Assembly (NCBI RefSeq): GCF_024362695.1
Contig: NC_065406.1
Location: 6,200,001-6,264,000, forward strand
Direction of reading: 5' to 3'
From: Pectinophora gossypiella
Taxonomy: Eukaryota > Arthropoda > Insecta > Lepidoptera > Gelechiidae
DNA length: 64,000 nucleotides
Positions 1-12,025 of this stretch are shown in pieces (the first letter of the stretch is position 1; each line of letters begins with the position of its first letter). The position numbers and the translations under genes are program-made. The notes below the pieces were generated by a model that was not told the DNA's origin, made no database searches, and saw only the letters and a list, made by a program, of their open reading frames with translations.

Positions 1-274
1 TGATTGGTCGAGGCTTTTTTTGATTGGCTTCTTTGCCGTTCGGGATCGGCGGACGGGGGCCGGCGGTCGGCTCGTTGTGTTCCGATTCTTCAGTGGTTGC
101 GTCTGTATCGGCTCCAATATTTTCTTCACGGTCGGAGAAAGCATCTGAACCTTCTGGTAACGGCTGAGGGTCTGGATCGGTCACGCTGTCATCATCGTCC
201 TCCAATCCGTCTTCGCTGTCGTGTTGGTGTAATATGTCAAGTGTGTCATTATCCCGCGGTGAATGTGACTCCAT
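1..274 (-). CDS. Acidic N-terminal ORF running off the left edge
   Basis: On the minus strand an ATG at 274 opens a frame that stays open to base 1, giving about 91 residues. The product is very rich in Asp and Glu, has several Pro and Thr/Ser residues, and turns basic near the edge (NGKEANQKKPRP). I see no catalytic motif. Acidic, low-complexity N-termini of this kind occur in piggyBac-type transposases and in nuclear proteins, but this is only a guess. A plus-strand frame covering the same bases looks like its shadow. The flanking bases 281-474 show nothing recognisable. Confidence 0.35.
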   Translation of the reverse strand, partial: MESHSPRDNDTLDILHQHDSEDGLEDDDDSVTDPDPQPLPEGSDAFSDREENIGADTDATTEESEHNEPTAGPRPPIPNGKEANQKKPRPI

Positions 275-474
275 TCTGAAGTAGCATGAGATGGTCTTTT
301 ATGAATGCTCACATGCTTTGGTTCCTCAAGGCTTCACTCAATGTAACAGAAATGTCACATACCTTAAAATGTCAAATAAATACGTAAAAATAAATATTTT
401 CAAATTTCTGAAAAATACGTGTTTTTTTATTTGTTGAAACCTATCATATTCCTAAGAATCTTTAAATTATATGA

Positions 475-714
475 TCATGGGCTATAAAGGGTTAACTTCT
501 GCTGCGCGGTCCATGAGAATATCTCGGCGTTATCTTCAATATCCTGCGCCCATTTAGCGGATGAATAGGTTTTATCTTCGGCGCTAAACTTCGGAATAAC
601 ATCGGCCATTGTACACAAATTCCCCGTACTCATAAATGTAAATTCACCTCTTTCTTCTTTCGTCTTCAACATCTTTCGTCTTATTTCTTCTTTTATTTTC
701 TTATTACTTCGCAA
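475..714 (-). pseudogene. Truncated gag-like fragment of an LTR retrotransposon
   Basis: A 79-residue frame follows the primer-binding site and leader of the LTR element to its right. It begins with a basic stretch (SNKKIKEEIRRKM) and ends with a segment of the type IPKFSAEDKTYSSAKWAQDI, which resembles the start of the Ty3/gypsy gag homology region. It stops after AQQKLTLYSP, far short of a full gag, and no protease or reverse transcriptase follows to the left. The element therefore appears truncated here. Family assignment is by eye. Confidence 0.5.
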
Positions 715-844
715 AACACCTTTAATGCTCAGTAAACACCTTTAATACGTCGTAAATCTTCTTTTCATCTTAAATTTTCATAACCTTTTTCCGTCTCGTG
801 CCTGGTAATCTTCTTCAAACTTGGTAATCGTCAACTATATGCCC

Positions 845-862
845 ATCCCGGACGAGCCCCCA
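845..862 (-). other. Primer-binding site complementary to tRNA-Pro
   Basis: On the minus strand the 18 bases read TGGGGGCTCGTCCGGGAT. This is the complement of the 3' end of tRNA-Pro including CCA, and it is the same priming sequence used by several vertebrate retroviruses and some retrotransposons. It starts six bases after the end of the LTR. Confidence 0.8.
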
Positions 863-868
863 AAAATT

Positions 869-1137
869 GTGGGATGGGGCATGAAGAAAACGATTACTAT
901 TTCTAATAAACTTTGTTTATTTTGCAACGTTGTATGAGTTTTTACTTTTCCGTTATTCAAAAACACCCGTTCGCCATATCTCTGTCATTCTGCAACCCTT
1001 TTCTCTCTCGCTCACTCGTCGCTCTCTTTCACACACTTTGCGTTACGTTTCATTCAGCCTATCATTCCTACATAAATATTAGGAAAATGATGTTCGGAAA
1101 ATCGACTTTAGGACTATAAACATTAGGAAATACAACA
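869..1137 (-). mobile_element. LTR (5') of a truncated LTR retrotransposon
   Basis: Read on the minus strand this 269-bp block starts TGTTGTATTTCC and ends CCCATCCCACA, so it has the TG...CA ends of an LTR. It carries an AATAAA signal (plus-strand TTTATT at 916-921) about 47 bases before its 3' end, and it is followed by the tRNA-Pro primer site and a gag-like frame. The start is set only by the TG dinucleotide. No second LTR is seen in the window. Confidence 0.55.
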
Positions 1138-2538
1138 GGCCCCCAGATGTTTCACACCGTGTCTACGTAGTATATGTCCACTTGGAACACTTCTTTTTAC
1201 TTGGAATGAAAATGTGTTCATTTACGAGGTGCGAATCACATCAGGGGGGTTAAAAAGGCAACTTACAACCAATTAATGTAAAAAGCAATATTGCTGTTTT
1301 AGAAGAACAGAATGTGTTTTATAAAAAATGTGATTACGGCTCTTCACTAGGCGACGACAAGGGGAATACTGTGTCTAAGAGAACACACTGTTTATGTTAT
1401 TGGATTCATACGATTTCATACATAATACATAAATAAATTCTCCAAAACAATGGCAGCGAGATTTGAATTTAAAAGCGAGGCCTGTCGTTTCATAATCTGT
1501 CCTTGTAATGATGTTTGGGAGATATGGGTGCGAATTCAGAGTTATAGACCGCCTGTTGGTGGCTTGTGTTAGTCAATTCCATTCGCTGTTTGACATTTGT
1601 ACAACGGGTTTCTTCGTTAGCAAATAGCTTGCTAATATTAGCAGCGGGTTAGTAACGGACACGTCTTGTCTTTCTACTCTTTGTTTTCAAAGCGTACGCA
1701 TAAGTGCTCGGAACTTTGAAGTATTTTATTTTTGCGTTCGAAGATTTACTCGTTTTGACGTGGGTACCTACTTTTCGAATCAGGTTGCTCCTTATAAGGA
1801 AAGGCAAAGATCAGAATTCTATTCTATTTCTATATGAGGAAAGGTTAATGAAAATTCTTGGTTGGTTTGATTTGATGTCTTGGTTGGCATAATAGGCTTA
1901 GTTTCCTATCGCCTAATATAAAGTATAAACAGCAAGGTACCATTCCAATCTCTTATCCATTGATTCAACAAATCATATCGAAGCAGTAGGCACTAAGTAT
2001 TATTTACGTTAGAAAGCAAATTGTGGTAATTTCTCAGAAGCTGACACTCCTTGATCAGTGAAGGTGGGAGCTGTCCAGACAAGACCGTTATAGAAACCGC
2101 TTGTCGGCCACACTACTGTCGAAATACTTGTTATTGAATGCAAACTAATACAAGTGAGCGATGTCACGACTAGAAATCTAAGTTTTTTTTTACTGCAAGG
2201 TTTGCGCAACCCCGTTTCTTATTTTAAAGGTTATACGAAAATATCTACCTACTACTACTAGTCGACTAGTCGGAAAGATTCCATCTGTTTTTATTAGTGT
2301 TTGGAGAAACGTTGCGTCTTGGAATCTTGTTAACGATAACGAAATTGTTGATGTTGCATGTTGGCTTGCATTCTTTACTTTGTAGCAGATGTTTTTATCT
2401 GTCAGTTGTACGTGGACATAAATATTTATGTTTTATATCTCACGAGTATAACAGGTACACTACAACAACACTAACGCGGAAAACGTTAAGCCGTTTTCTC
2501 GGAAATTGATCGGTAAGGATTTCCCATTTGCAAGTAGT
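1138..2538. other. Non-coding stretch, nothing recognised
   Basis: AT-rich intergenic DNA. The short frames here have no recognisable domain, no believable splice sites and no sustained composition bias. I see no gene, RNA or repeat I can name. Confidence 0.5.
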
Positions 2539-2546
2539 GATCTATA

Positions 2547-2759
2547 CAGTTATGTGCCGTTCCCGGGAATGTCCCCAAAGTGGGAATGTTCCCGTTTTAG
2601 AAACTCTTTAGTAGTAAGGACACTGGCTGCTTTTATTTTTCAAATTGTTCAAATTGGTCTTATTCCCTTATAAGGTTAGGTAATAAAGTTCTTTTTGCGC
2701 TTTTTTACTGAAGGGAACATTCCTAACATGGGAAAATTCCCAGGAACGTCACATCACTG
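2547..2759. mobile_element. hAT-type MITE, 213 bp
   Basis: The ends are imperfect inverted repeats of about 55 bp. The left end starts CAGTTATGTGCCGTTCC and the right end, reverse-complemented, starts CAGTGATGTGACGTTCC. Both continue into a GGGAATGTTCCC-like block. The flanks are GATCTATA (2539-2546) and CATCTATA (2760-2767), an 8-bp target duplication with one mismatch. A CAGTG-type terminus with an 8-bp duplication is the hAT signature. There is no coding capacity, so this is a non-autonomous copy. Confidence 0.75.
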
Positions 2760-2767
2760 CATCTATA

Positions 2768-5700
2768 GTTCTGGTACCTACTTAGTGAGGTAATCGCCTA
2801 CGCAGCAACGTTTACGAACCAAAATATCTTGCGCAAAAATAGCGCTACCTCGTTACAATAAAAACGTTCCTATTTCTAATCATAGACTGTCAATCGTGTA
2901 ACAAAATCGGAACAATAGATAGCAAAAAACACTGCCGTAAGTATATTTAGGTATCTACACGTCTATCTATATTCTATAGTGGTCGAATCGAAAAGCAATC
3001 AGTGAACGGCTTCTTAACTAGATTTCACTTTCTATCCTTGCCATGTCACCTTGGAGGCTTTTTAAGTTTTTGTCTACCATTTACAGAAATGGCGATAAGA
3101 ATAACTTTAAATTGTTGTCTTAATCACTGGAAATAAAAATTTCGACCGCAAACTTCCGCTTTAAAAAAATGTGGCTATAAAATCCATTATCCATTGGAAG
3201 CGTAGAATACACTAGTTTCCAACTAGTCAAATCACGAACTTTTTAATAAACGTCAAAACACGAAATTTCAACCTGTTACGTCGTAGAAAGACGTTTATTT
3301 TAATATATTTTTTCCATAAAATTCATAAATAAAAATAGAAAAAAGAAAACGTTTTTTGTCAGCTTTAGATCTGTCTTTATTTTGTAATCAGAAATTCAAT
3401 ATTTATCATTCAAACTACGCAATTGTAGGAGTATATTATTATTACATTTCATTTGAACAAAACATAAGCTCACGACTACGTATATCCCAATTGGGGTAGT
3501 CCTCTGACCCTGTGCATCCATCATAAGATGAACTGTCATTTCATTTATGTAAGTACCTAATTATATATACTGTTATATACCTAGTAAGGTATGGGCTTAA
3601 CGCAGTTTTCGACGTCCACGTGTATGCGTTTCCTATTTCATTGTTTTATCACCCTCTTGAATCATCAAAATGATGCTTTCTACAACTGTCGTCAGCGCTA
3701 AGTCGCAGGATTAAAACAATTACCTCCTAGCATTGTTTAAGGTGGAAAACAACCGATCACTCAGCATATACGTGTTGTAATGTGAGATCAGGTGGCAGAC
3801 GCGTAAGCTTATCTTATGGTTGCACGTGACCATAGGGAGTAGGTACACTAAGGATTGTAAACAAAGAACATGAAATCCGGTACAATAAATATTTTAATGT
3901 AAGCACGTGATGGGTCTTAGACCTTAAGACCCGGACTACAAACATTTTTCATGTGTTTGACATCACTTACGTAAATGCGCTTTCTTTAACAGGCAACTCT
4001 CTAGATTTCTAACAAAGCGTTAGTTTCTCTGCGATAGGTGACCAATACGTCATCTAGCGATATGCAAATGTGCGCTCACGAGGTCCCAATCGCAACACAC
4101 GTGCCTCGATACACCGATTATAAACCCACCGCCTGAAGCAGGTACTGCCATGTAACACACGTTCTTGACACACATGCACCATGGAAAATTTTAAGATAAG
4201 GGTAACTGATACTGTGGCCTACATGGGGACATACAGTAATGGTGATTCAATATCACATTGTGACATTCGAGTTCATCACTTTAATAAACAAAAAGACAAG
4301 TGGTTAATCCACGCGCGCAAGACATAACATACATTACTTTTGAAACTGTAAGACGTAGGTAAGACAGTGCGCTCGATTCTAAATATGTCACCAATTCAAA
4401 TATGAACTTTGGGATCGCTGGCATCGCCGGAGTCGGTTGACAAACACGGTCGGTGACGGAGGCCTGGTGTACACAGATGGTAGTCAGACAATAGCCGCGC
4501 GTCAGTAGGATGTCCAGCATTCTGCTCGAGGACAATAGCCTGCGTGCCAACTCAAATCTGTACATAGACATTGAGACATCATGTCTACATTGCAAACTCC
4601 AGAAATTACACTGACACCGTTTAGTACTCAAATGACTAAGCGACACGAACCGCACGCAAAACTTCTGATTCTCAAAATTTCGACACGACTACATTATTCT
4701 ATATAAACCGCCTGCCTACACGGGGTATCGAGGTCGTGTAACAAAAGGATAGACTGCCTTTACTGGTTCTGTTAATTATCACGCTTTGTTAGATTGACGA
4801 AAATAGATGTGTGTCGTCTTTTAAATACCGGAAAATGAGGATAAGGTAAAATTCTGCGAATATGTTAGCAAATATGACGGCTTCGTGTGTTTTGCTTGTT
4901 TGAAAGGCTGAGACACCTGTGCGGTTGGACGTCACACCAAGCGTGAAGGTGAAGCAAACATTGAAGCAAAAACATTTTAATTGCAGCGTCATTATTACGA
5001 TTATCAGGATAATGCGTGCTACTAACAACTGCATTTCCTGTTGAGGAAACTTTTCAACACGAGATATATAATCACTCAATTTCTTCACAAAGTAAAAAAA
5101 AACGTGCCTATCATAAACTTGGTGGTCGTAAATGTTTATGATAGTGTACCTATTAAGTGTGACAAAGTTGTATTTAATGAGTCCTCGTGCACGGCTTAGT
5201 TCAGAGATCCGTCATTCTGTATAGATAAAAACTACTCTGTGATCTGACTGCAATGATCCATGAATGTCCTTATCGACGAAGTTATTTAGGTGAACGTATC
5301 GTTCAGTTACCTGTTGTAATTACAGAAGACCTTCAGCGGCAGGCAAAATAGGTGGTATTTATAATTTTATTTATTTTCGGCGACTGATTTTTTTATACGA
5401 TAACGATATCACTGAAATAGTTTTAATTAGGCGACGAGTATTTGAACTTTAAGCGTTATATAAAGGTGTCGCGATTTGCACACTGGCCAACAATGCTAAC
5501 AATTGGCGCCCCAGTAACCGACTTGGTCGGACAGTGTTGCCAAAAGATAAAAAGTAACGAGGTGATCCACTTCGCGGAAGTAGCGGAACCTATTACGGTT
5601 CCTTTGAGCCGTTAAGACGTTGTCGTCTCAGGATATTAACAACATAGGTCGCTTTAAAAGCATGCAAGCTTCCTCACGTATTGGTAGTGGATAAGTACCT

Positions 5701-8486
5701 ACACATCCTGGCTTGATTTACTGCTTACAGTAAGTGCGAGTTCGTGTTTCCTTTGGTGAAGATGTCCTGAGTCATACAGCAATTTCGACTCTGTGTTTCC
5801 TTCTTCGAAATGCATTTGTCGTTTTGCTTTTGTACACTTGCCACGATGAGCAAGGCATCTCTACTTGTTATGTCCTTTGCATGGTATGTGTTTCCGATAA
5901 TTTGTGTCCGTATTACACAGTTGAAAATATGGAACAACTTACTAGATATCAACATAACATTGCAATGTATCATCACATAAGAATGCAAGCACTCTCGTTG
6001 TCGTATGAAACATCACACGCAATGCTTTTTTACATACACAATCGTGTTTGAAATTTTAGTAGTAAGTAGACATATTGACATTCTAGTGTTTTTACATTCA
6101 AATGGCGTGGTTTATATGTGACTAGGTATTATTATCATGGGCGTTAAAGTATGAATCTACAGCAAGGGCTACAACCAGAAAGGGGCGATTGACGTCAAAC
6201 CCCACTTCGAAATGAATCATTAATTGGAATAGGGTAAATATAGCACATTAGTACACACTGTAAGCGACATACGGGTTTCATGATCAAGTTTTATTTGAAC
6301 GAAAGTATCCCAGTGTCAGTTATGATCCTTAAGTAGGAAAGTTTTAAGGGCATTTAGCGAAATGAATCATGTTATGATGCACCTACTTCATTTAACCGTT
6401 TTCCGAGTTAAACCAGTTAGGTTAGTAGAATCTGCCACGTCGACTAAAGGTGTACGTTATTACCTCTATCCACTCAATTTTACGTTATTTATGTAGATTC
6501 TTATAAATATTTATGTTTACGCTGGAAGTGCAGTTCAGCAGACGTAGGTGTAAGTAATTTGGCGATGGATGAATCAACGAAGATTTAGGTCAGCGGACGC
6601 GACGGATCAGACATGACCACCCAATTAGCACTCCTGCGCATGGAAGGAAATACAAAGCAGCATTTCGCGGGGAAAATCGAACCGTAAACGTGAAAATTGA
6701 AGCTAATAACAATAATAATGTTGTTGCTGTTGTTCTGTTTACAGCAAACAAAAATGTAACATTGTAAACGAAATGTAAGAAGTAGATAAATAGTATGTTG
6801 GAACATGATTATTAGGAAGGTACCTACTTAATACAAGTTGAAATTATAACATAAGAAGAACCTATATTACTTATCATCGGTTGATTTTATTTATTTAGTT
6901 CCATAAAACAACCATATCAATTTCTGGATTAGTTATTTACGTAGCGTAGGTGCTTACAGCTGTCGAAATAATTTGATATGATTTGGCAATCACTAATCTT
7001 ATCTTTGCTTGTGACCTTCGCGACGTTCGAGAAACAAAAGCTATTCAATCGAAATAGGTAGTCTGCTTAAGTGGAATGGAGAAGACGTGTCTTATAGGTA
7101 GGTACTTTTTCTGAGGATGAGAAAATATATCGGTTTCTTGACGAATCAAAAAACAAACTGCGTAAAAGAGTGAGTCGAGCGAGACTTTCCTCCCATTATT
7201 GTAAACAATTGCATACAGTTAGCTAGTTCTTACTTGAACCTACCAGGAAACCAAGTGAATTATCGTCTTTTGACTCATGAAACGTACGCCGTTTCCTTCA
7301 GTCTTTGAACTTGTGGCTGGTTTATATACGTAACATACCAGTATAACATTTTATACGAACATGATTGTTTGGGGGATTATCCATCAAAAGTTGAAGGTAT
7401 TCGGTATTATTTCCATGTCGTGATCATATCGCAAACAGCTGTTCAACTGTTTAGCATGAAGATTGTATAAAGGGCATGAACATGGTAGTAGGGAGTGAAG
7501 AAACGCAATGGCGCTGGCGGGACGGGAAGGGCCGGGTTACAAAGGGACTGGTCGGCCGTTGCCCCCGTGTTGCTAGTTCCTCTTTTTTTGTCTGCTCCGC
7601 TTAGATTTATCGTTTCCGACAAGCTTAACATGCTATGGGAACGATCACTCTTCATAACAAGACCGTGTTCTGCCATATTTTATCAGTGGTGTAGGTAGAC
7701 GTTACGTTAAATCTGTAATACTTATCAGCGGAATTACTATCAAATTTTGATCGATTTGTAAGTAAATAGGTAGGTATTCGTACCTAAGTTTTCAGCAGTG
7801 TTATCAGATCAATTTTGATGGATGCGTTATTTGTTTCAGTGACGAATGATTTATTGAATTGTGCTGTTATTGTTTTGGCAATTGTCAAGGGATATTTATT
7901 ACGTTGGGTCTAATTTTAAACTGCGTTTTATTTGAATTTTAGAGTGAGTTCATCTTGTATTCCTGCACTGGCGACAACGATTACTTTTATCAAAGTTGAC
8001 TCATGTTCTGGTTACTAACGTGTGTGTATTCGACTAATCTTACTCATCCTTTCAGCAATTTCAGTTACGGCTATACTTTGGGTAGTTTCATAAAATGTGA
8101 GATATGCGGGGTTTCCTGGTGATTATTTGCGTGAATGCATCGTGTGAGTGAACCTGCATCATGAGTGAGGCAAAATAGGTGCATGAACCGCGATGAACGG
8201 TTAGGATCTATCGGGGTCTTTGAACTCGTCAGTAGAGCGGGATGGATGCAAGATTGTGCTTAATGACAACAAATAAAACATCGACGCACAGCTGTGCTAT
8301 CCGCTGCACGCAAGCTCCGAGGGCCCGAAGGACAATAGGAATGCGCGCAGGTAGACGTCCTTTGTTCTTTGATGGACTGCTCTTTCATATTTTGAGGAAT
8401 TTAGTAAACTGACCAATTTGCAGGCAGGTAGTAGAATGCTTGTTTATTGTGTACGCTAGAGTTGTTGAGGATGGAGGAGCACTCAC
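2768..8486. other. Long non-coding stretch (intergenic and/or long intron)
   Basis: This lies 3' of the first exon of the minus-strand oxygenase-like gene and is probably partly its long first intron. The longest frames (124 aa on minus at 4281-4655; 105 aa on plus at 5734-6051) have no recognisable domain, no supporting splice structure and many Cys/His/Ile codons typical of chance AT-rich frames. I see no RNA gene here. Confidence 0.45.
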
Positions 8487-8556
8487 CTATGTGGGCGAGG
8501 TCAATGATGGGGATCTCGCAGCGCGCGAGCAGCGACTCCTCCTGCGGGGCCGCCAT
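8487..8556 (-). CDS. First coding exon, probable 2OG-Fe(II) oxygenase-like protein
   Basis: On the minus strand an ATG at 8556 opens 23 codons plus one base, ending at a consensus donor (G|GTGAGT). The peptide begins MAAPQEESLLARCEI and continues IPIIDLAHIG. The 'IPxIDLA' segment near the N-terminus is characteristic of the N-terminal domain of isopenicillin N synthase-like 2OG-Fe(II) oxygenases. The rest of the gene must lie to the left. I found no second exon in 1-8486, so the first intron is longer than 8 kb or the next exon is too short to see. The exon is GC-rich compared with its surroundings, as is the presumed promoter region upstream. Confidence 0.55.
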
Positions 8557-9480
8557 CCTAGCTGCTGGCACCGGCTGATCTAATCACTTGTCACACGCGC
8601 GAACACCTCGCTTCTTATCACTCTACTCCCACAGTAATTAGCAATTAGCGATCGCGACACTGAACGATAAATAAACGAATACGATAGATAAGCACTTGAA
8701 ACACCTTACGGTACAACTTACGTTAAAGTTTATTGAAGTTGTGAATGGTCTTTTGATTACCCCTGGTATAGAAGCGTTCAGAACTCATTTGCATAACCTT
8801 GTAGTTCCTGCTCGAGGCGTTCTGCGATCTGACGTAGCAGCAATAAGCTATACTGACTTGACACATTAAAAATTGGTTTTTGTCCCTTCGTCACAGAAGT
8901 AAGTTAATGTAGGAAACGTTGCTCCCGCGTGTGCGACTCTACGGCGTCGCGCGCCCCCCGTCCCTCACAGCTGGCGAGTTTAAATGTCTCTCGTGAATAA
9001 ACTGGCTCACCGTGCGCGATGAGCGTTACCCTGGCGTCCGATGTCGGCTCTCACTTGTATATCATCGCGCAGACTTTCGCAACCGAGTGGCGTGTCGAAA
9101 CAGTTCTGCCTCGAGCACGGCGCAGCGTGGAGAAAGCGAGCAGAGCCAACGAGTGCGCGGGTCGCTCGGCGATCGGAGTGAAACTGGCGCGCGCGACGAC
9201 GCACCAAAGTTCACCACTCCGGCGTGACTCAGGCGGGCGGTTATCGCTCGCCGCTCACTTCGCGTCGGTCCGCGCTGCCTCGGAGGCGCCTGCCTTTCAG
9301 CTACCCTACAGCTAGCTACATTTTTGAACAGAATTTCCTCTTACATCTTGTATGACATGGCTAACGTACCTACCTATAAAGTTGCACTATACAATTGACA
9401 TTTACTGAACTACATTTAAAACACAGAAATGTTGAAAATGGAAGCATAAATCAAACTGCCGTGTAATTTAATCAAATTCT
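8557..9480. promoter_or_regulatory. GC/CpG-rich upstream region of the oxygenase-like gene
   Basis: No gene is visible. The part at about 8920-9300 is strikingly GC- and CpG-rich (blocks such as GGCGTCGCGCGCCCCCC), unlike the AT-rich DNA around it. It lies upstream of the 8556 start codon and downstream of the UBC12 stop. Three overlapping frames here on both strands are by-products of the base composition. A promoter or 5' UTR exon of the minus-strand gene is the simplest reading, but no TATA box or initiator is clear. Confidence 0.35.
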
Positions 9481-9494
9481 TAAAGTGAGATTGT

Positions 9495-9500
9495 TTTATT
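9495..9500 (-). terminator. Polyadenylation signal of UBC12
   Basis: TTTATT on plus reads AATAAA on minus and lies 38 bases downstream of the UBC12 stop codon. Confidence 0.55.
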
Positions 9501-9537
9501 TATATTTATGTATAGAGGTCTGTTTGTGGTGGCGTGG

Positions 9538-12025
9538 TCACTTGAGGCAGCGCTCGAAGTAGGAGGAGCCGACATAGCCGCCGCGCATGGCTCGCTGCAC
9601 GTGCTGCTCGAACAGTCGCCGGTTGCTCTGCAGCTCGTCGGCCGCCTCCTTGTTCAGTGGGTCCTCCGGGTTTGGTTCCTGGCGACAAAGATGCAATCAT
9701 AAATAATGGGTCAAGCATAAATTCACCCCCTATTACATAGGACTTAAACATAGACTCAAAGTATAAAATATAAAATGTTAATGCACAAATAGTAGCCAGT
9801 CTAAGATAATCAAATATCAATCTCATTTTACTTTTTGACTTTGAATTAAATAAGTAAGTAATAAGAACTATGTTTTACCAGTTTTGCTACGTCATCAGCA
9901 AAACTGGTCAAACACCATTCTCAACGTCATACTATAGAAATTTTAAACAACTTCAGTAAAAATTTTTGATGGCTAAGTTGTCTGTGTATTTTTTACAAAA
10001 AGAAAACAAATCAATAAAAACAAAAATCAATATATTTTTTGTAAGTAATAGGTGGCAAAAGATTGATATGAGGGGAAGTCTGTTGTTCGAGACCTACATC
10101 CCAGCAGGGGATAACAGGAGTAGAAGAAGAGAGACTGGGAAATACGGAATAAACATAAATATTACACAGGAAAAAAAATATCAGGACATATTGTTCTGAC
10201 AGCTATGTCATTCTAATCAAGCTATTTTTAATAGAGTATGAGTACATAATTTATTCTTCATTCATCCTTATTAAGAAATAAAGAATGTATAAACTAAAAC
10301 AACCTATTTTTTATTGCATTGACTTGTGCTTACTGTGCTTATGACAAAATTTAATTGGAAAAGTCATTGGTGTAATGTTGATATGGATGCATTTGCATGG
10401 TTAATACGCTCATCCGGGCTTACCAAAGCTAAAGGTTCAACTCGGGTCCAAGACAGACTTTTTGATTTATTTTTCTCTTTTAATAGTATAATATCTCACA
10501 ACGACTTATTTGGGCGCAGGCCTCTTCTCATGAAGCAATTTAATATGTTTTTACTGTTAGAATTTGGTTTTTCTAATAAGATTATGGTAGATTATACCAA
10601 TTAGAGTCAAGAAAGCAAAGAATAAACCAGGAAATACTAACCAAGAATAAATACTGTAGACCGTACACTATGGAGTTGACGGTGAGCACAGGTTTCCAGT
10701 CTTCTCTGAGTATATTGAGGCAGACATTTCCCTCCAGGTCGATGTTGGGATGATACACTGCTGTCTCACACTTCACCTTTGGAGGTTCGTGCGGATAGTT
10801 TGGTCCTACCTGGAAATGACAAACATACATTTTTAATATTTATATTTATACTAATATCTAACTTCCTTAATTATTTCTTATATAAAAAGAAACAAATCAT
10901 GATTTTCTTTTAATGTACCTGAAACTTAAATTGATTGATAATGTCAATCTCTTATTAGTCAAGAGTAGACTGTTACATAAATAATTGCAAGAGTTAGGTA
11001 GAGCATGCACATAATAGTAAATTATCTACACCTAGGTATAGGTCAGTACCTATACCTAGGTGTAGATAATAAATAGATAGATAGAATAGATAGTAAAACA
11101 TTATTTTAATATTTAGTTCTAGTTTACTTCAGTAAGTAAACTAGATCTAAATATAATAATAAATGTTTTACAATACATTGGAAAGGAGCAGAAAGCAATT
11201 ATTACAGTATAACAAAAATATTCCTTATTTATTTCTAATATTATATGCATCCTGACACTAACTGGATTCTCTTTAAAATAGCATAGCAATACAAGATGAA
11301 CCTACATAACCAAACTTATAATCTAGTTGCTGATTACAAGTACATAATGCTAGGTATAAACAAAAATTGTTATATAGAACTCTTGAGTATGGTTTCATTT
11401 CAATGATCATAATTTAAATACAATAAGTGATTCATTGCTTTATCACTACTGTCTTGATTGACTGTTTTCAATGGTAATTTGACAGTTACAAGTGATTAAG
11501 TGCTGAATGAATCATGCTTTTAAAGCTTTCGAAGAAACAGGACCATTCATCAGTTACAAGAGTATTAATAGTGAAGCTTTTTACCTTAAAGCTAAATACA
11601 AATCTTCCTCCTCTATAGAAGCCTTCATCAGGGCATATGATTAATTTGAAGTTAAGGAGATCATCTGGATCTGGAAACTCTGTACTACATGTCTTCGGCA
11701 GATTCAGTTCATTCAAATCTGAAATGAAAGAGTAAGTAAAAATTATAATCTTTACAAAAACGGTATCTTTAGAATGATATGGCAGATATCTTTAATGAAA
11801 TAATGTGGTACATGAAGGTTGTTGCACCGTTACAAATAGTATTCAGACAGAAGTATTGGGGTCTAAAGATAAAAATGACGATTTCTAAACTTATTTTCTT
11901 TACTTCTCACACGTACCTTTTGTGATCCGCAACTGCGCTGCTGACGCTTTTTTCTGTGAACCTCCTGCTCGTGGCGTTCCCTCTTCATCTTTCTTTTGTT
12001 GTTTTAAAGAAAATAGTTTTATCAT
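9538..12025 (-). CDS. UBE2M: NEDD8-conjugating enzyme UBC12 (UBE2M), 4 exons, 183 aa
   Basis: This E2 takes NEDD8 from the APPBP1-UBA3 E1 and passes it to cullins through RBX1/DCN1, activating cullin-RING ligases in nucleus and cytoplasm. Coding exons are 11917-12025, 11585-11718, 10642-10809 and 9538-9678. All junctions are GT-AG and in phase, and they give 183 residues, the same length as human UBE2M. The N-terminal MIKLFSLKQQKK is the docking tail for UBA3 and DCN1 specific to this E2. The UBC fold follows, with HPN at 101-103 and the catalytic cysteine at 111 in EGNVCLNILREDW, the same number as in human. It ends GGYVGSSYFERCLK. It lies divergent to the DAXX-like gene about 1.2 kb away. 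Intron 2 carries two hairpins. Confidence 0.97.
11021..11070. repeat. Perfect 22-bp inverted repeat (hairpin) in UBC12 intron
   Basis: The arms at 11021-11042 and 11049-11070 are exact reverse complements around a 6-base loop. Each arm contains CACCTAGGTATAGG or its complement. It lies in the intron between UBC12 exons 2 and 3. Confidence 0.85.
11093..11172. repeat. Second, imperfect hairpin next to the first
   Basis: The arms (about 11093-11129 and 11134-11172) pair over about 37 bases with a few mismatches and a bulge around a short CAGT loop. The fold is AT-rich with a CTAGTTTACTT core. It could be a MITE remnant or an RNA hairpin; there is nothing to decide between them. Confidence 0.6.

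Noticed and set aside
4281..4655. 124-residue minus-strand frame
   Set aside because: No recognisable domain, no splice context and chance-like composition. Not a convincing exon of the oxygenase-like gene.
5734..6051. 105-residue plus-strand frame overlapping an 87-residue minus-strand frame
   Set aside because: Rich in Cys, Tyr and His with no motif. Either strand could be open by chance.
9007..9315. Three overlapping Arg/Ala/Ser-rich frames in the CpG-rich block
   Set aside because: Composition of GC-rich DNA opens frames on both strands at once; there is no start, splice or domain support.
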